A stretch of DNA of 64,000 nucleotides, taken from contig NZ_PPTT01000002.1 in NCBI RefSeq assembly GCF_003339815.1, positions 159,582 to 223,581 on the forward strand. Reading direction: 5' to 3'. Shown here piece after piece: positions 62,221 through 64,000 of this stretch. The stretch comes from Eggerthella sinensis. GTDB lineage: Bacteria; Actinomycetota; Coriobacteriia; Coriobacteriales; Eggerthellaceae. The translations under genes and the position numbers were made by a program. The notes beneath the pieces were generated by a model that searched no databases, was not told the DNA's origin, and worked only from the letters and a program-made list of their open reading frames with translations. The first letter of the stretch is position 1, and every line of letters starts with the position of its first letter.

Positions 62221-64000
62221 CGATCCCCTGCACCGCTACGCAGCCCTGATCAACCGAGCCCACGCGCCGCGCGACCTGTCGCGCGCCGTGCTCGACCGCA
62301 TCGACCGCGAGCAACACGAACCAGCGCGGCCATCCGGCCCACGCCACCAAGCACGAAGAAGCGGACCCGCGCCCTTCGCGGTCAAGCGACACCGGTTCCG
62401 GGGCTTCGCGTTGGCGGCATGCATCGTAATGTTGGCGGTGATCGTAGGAGTTTCGCTGGTCATACCCCGCATCGGCAAGCACGTCGACCCGCTGGGGTTC
62501 GCCATCACCGCCTACGGCGCGTCGGGCAACACGCTGCTGGCCATGGGCGACGCCGGCCGCATTCTGTTCGAGGCCGACATCCTGTTCCGCGTTCCGCCCG
62601 CCGATCGCTACGCGGAGGAAGGCGTCTACACCGGCTGCATGTTCCGCATCGAAGGCAGCGACATCGTACGGGTGCAGGCGCACATCGACAAGGGCGAGCT
62701 GTACCGCTACACCAACGAGGAGTTCTCCACGTCGGACGACCCCGACCGTTGGGCCGAGGCGCAGGCGTGGAACACGACGCTCATCGGGCAGGGCGAGCAC
62801 TACGCGCAGTACGACCTCGTGCAGCCCGTCAACGGGATGAGCTTCGACGGCGAAGCTCCCACCGTGGAAACCGTTGGCGTGAAGTGCTACCAGCGTCTGG
62901 GCAGCACCATCGACCTGCCGGTGAACGACACGGACGGCTCGCGCCTGTCCGACTACTGTTTCGGGCTGTGGACGAACGAGGACTCGGGCGTGGTGACCGG
63001 GTATCAAGACTACATCGACACGCTTGACGGGGCCACGCTCACCGTCACCATCGAGAAGGCGGACGGCAGCCACGCGACGCGCTCCATCACGCTGACGGCG
63101 GCCGACGTGAAGGCGAAGCTCGTGCATTCGAAGAACGAAACCACGCCCGGCATCGAACTGATTCCCCAGATCGTAGACCCCTTCGCCGAAGATGTGCAGC
63201 AGAAGCTGGACAACCGGCAAGCCGGGTTCACGTGGATCCACACGCTGTACGGCACGGTTGAGGAAGAGAACTGCAATCCCTTCCCGTTCGGCGACGAAAC
63301 GCCTGCGAACCTCGATCGCCCGCTCACCGAGCCCGCGCCGGAGCGTTCGAGCGAAGACGCGCCCGAGCAGACCGACGAGAACGTGACGCCCGAGGACACG
63401 TGGGTGGTGAGCAAGAATCCACTGCGGCCGGGCGAGATCATGGACGTGCGGTTCCCGCAGAATGCGGTGACCAATGCGGCAAGCGGATCGGCGGCCGGGC
63501 TGCTGACGTGCACGAACGCGAAGGTGAGCGAGCAGCTGCCCGAAGGCGTGACCGTCGACGATCTGGCGTTGCCCATGTGGGACGACTCTTACTTCGAGAG
63601 AAGCGGGTTCACCATCGCGGAGGACGGCACGCTCTCCGAAGGGTTCGCGTACGCCACTATCGACGTCACGGTGAAGAACACGTCGGAGGACCCGCTGTAC
63701 GCCGATCCGACGGAAGGCGGGTTCGGCACCCTCAAGGAGCTGGGCGGCGAGCAGTACTTCGCGCGCAGCTCGTCGTCGTGGGCCCTGTGGATCAGCGGCC
63801 TGCACTACTCGCTGGATAATTTGAACGCCGGATCGCAGTACGCGCTCGTCGAGCCGGGCGAAACGAAAACGTTCACCGTGCTGCACGTCGTGCCGCTCAG
63901 CGACATCGCCGACCCCACGTTCTCGTTCTACTACGACAACACCTCCTTCGGTGGCCGCACCACCGCCACCTACCACCTCGGCACCCTCCAGCTGCCGTAG
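62213..64000 (+). CDS. Membrane anti-sigma factor-like protein with large extracytoplasmic domain
   Basis: 595 residues. A short cytoplasmic part (1-62, MTDDPLHRYAALINRAHAPRDLSRAVLDRI) could hold the sigma factor. One membrane helix (about 64-85) leads to a 500-residue exterior domain with no motif I recognise, partly like DUF4179 anti-sigma proteins. An acidic Ser/Glu-rich linker lies near residues 370-395. AAAGGAGGTG precedes the ATG. The stop is the last codon of the window. It is translationally coupled to the sigma gene. Confidence 0.8.
   Translation: MTDDPLHRYAALINRAHAPRDLSRAVLDRIDREQHEPARPSGPRHQARRSGPAPFAVKRHRFRGFALAACIVMLAVIVGVSLVIPRIGKHVDPLGFAITAYGASGNTLLAMGDAGRILFEADILFRVPPADRYAEEGVYTGCMFRIEGSDIVRVQAHIDKGELYRYTNEEFSTSDDPDRWAEAQAWNTTLIGQGEHYAQYDLVQPVNGMSFDGEAPTVETVGVKCYQRLGSTIDLPVNDTDGSRLSDYCFGLWTNEDSGVVTGYQDYIDTLDGATLTVTIEKADGSHATRSITLTAADVKAKLVHSKNETTPGIELIPQIVDPFAEDVQQKLDNRQAGFTWIHTLYGTVEEENCNPFPFGDETPANLDRPLTEPAPERSSEDAPEQTDENVTPEDTWVVSKNPLRPGEIMDVRFPQNAVTNAASGSAAGLLTCTNAKVSEQLPEGVTVDDLALPMWDDSYFERSGFTIAEDGTLSEGFAYATIDVTVKNTSEDPLYADPTEGGFGTLKELGGEQYFARSSSSWALWISGLHYSLDNLNAGSQYALVEPGETKTFTVLHVVPLSDIADPTFSFYYDNTSFGGRTTATYHLGTLQLP

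Overview
The window looks like chromosomal DNA from a high-GC, anaerobic Coriobacteriia (Eggerthella/Gordonibacter-like) organism. This rests on gene content: several Tat-exported flavoprotein reductases paired with polytopic LuxR-type regulators, PucR regulators, an arginine-type deiminase/carbamoyltransferase cluster, NEAT haem proteins with an LAxTG-type anchor, and a RecJ-RecQ fusion. A perfect parS palindrome at 5392-5407 suggests the origin-proximal part of the chromosome. I see no rRNA, tRNA, CRISPR array, transposase or prophage.

Layout. 1-8.9 kb: a YccF start cut by the window edge, a small membrane protein, two Tat flavoproteins each next to a membrane-embedded LuxR regulator, tlyA, a sugar O-acetyltransferase and parS. 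9.0-11.7 kb: a 43-residue membrane peptide, asd and lysC separated by an interspersed inverted repeat. 11.9-18.3 kb: a haem uptake operon (NEAT surface protein, Shp-like haem protein, IsdE-like lipoprotein, permease, ATPase) divergent from a LysR gene (18.6-19.6 kb), with GTTAG-N6-CTAAC dyads at both promoters. 19.6-25.7 kb: a 61-residue protein, a PucR regulator, and an ornithine carbamoyltransferase / YfcC carrier / DDAH-like amidinohydrolase / D-2-hydroxyacid dehydrogenase operon. 25.9-32.9 kb: a sodium:solute symporter, a second PucR, a small membrane protein, an MFS pump and an amidohydrolase. 33.1-39.8 kb: a PRD regulator, a second MFS pump, a third Tat flavoprotein and a LysR regulator. 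39.8-47.4 kb: a small membrane-anchored protein, a UMF1-type MFS protein, a zinc-dependent phospholipase-C-like protein, a TRIC-like channel, a PiT/DUF47/DUF47 phosphate operon and a NarK-like carrier. 47.5-54.0 kb: recJ-recQ fusion, rel, MBL hydrolase. 54.4-57.5 kb: fourth Tat flavoprotein with its LuxR partner. 57.8-64.0 kb: a molybdate-type HTH/periplasmic-binding regulator, a NYN nuclease, a di-Mop protein, a TetR regulator, a flavodoxin-ferredoxin protein, and an ECF sigma / membrane anti-sigma pair.

How the parts fit. The four flavoproteins carry neither cytochrome nor FMN-binding domains, so they must take electrons from a partner encoded elsewhere; the adjacent regulators could switch each one on when its acceptor is present (inference). 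The haem operon could supply cofactor for cytochromes. The PucR/carbamoyltransferase cluster could draw energy and nitrogen from arginine-like compounds. Many gene pairs are separated by strong hairpins, and several divergent regions hold clear dyads that I list as candidate operators. All functions are read from sequence motifs and remembered families; no database search was run.
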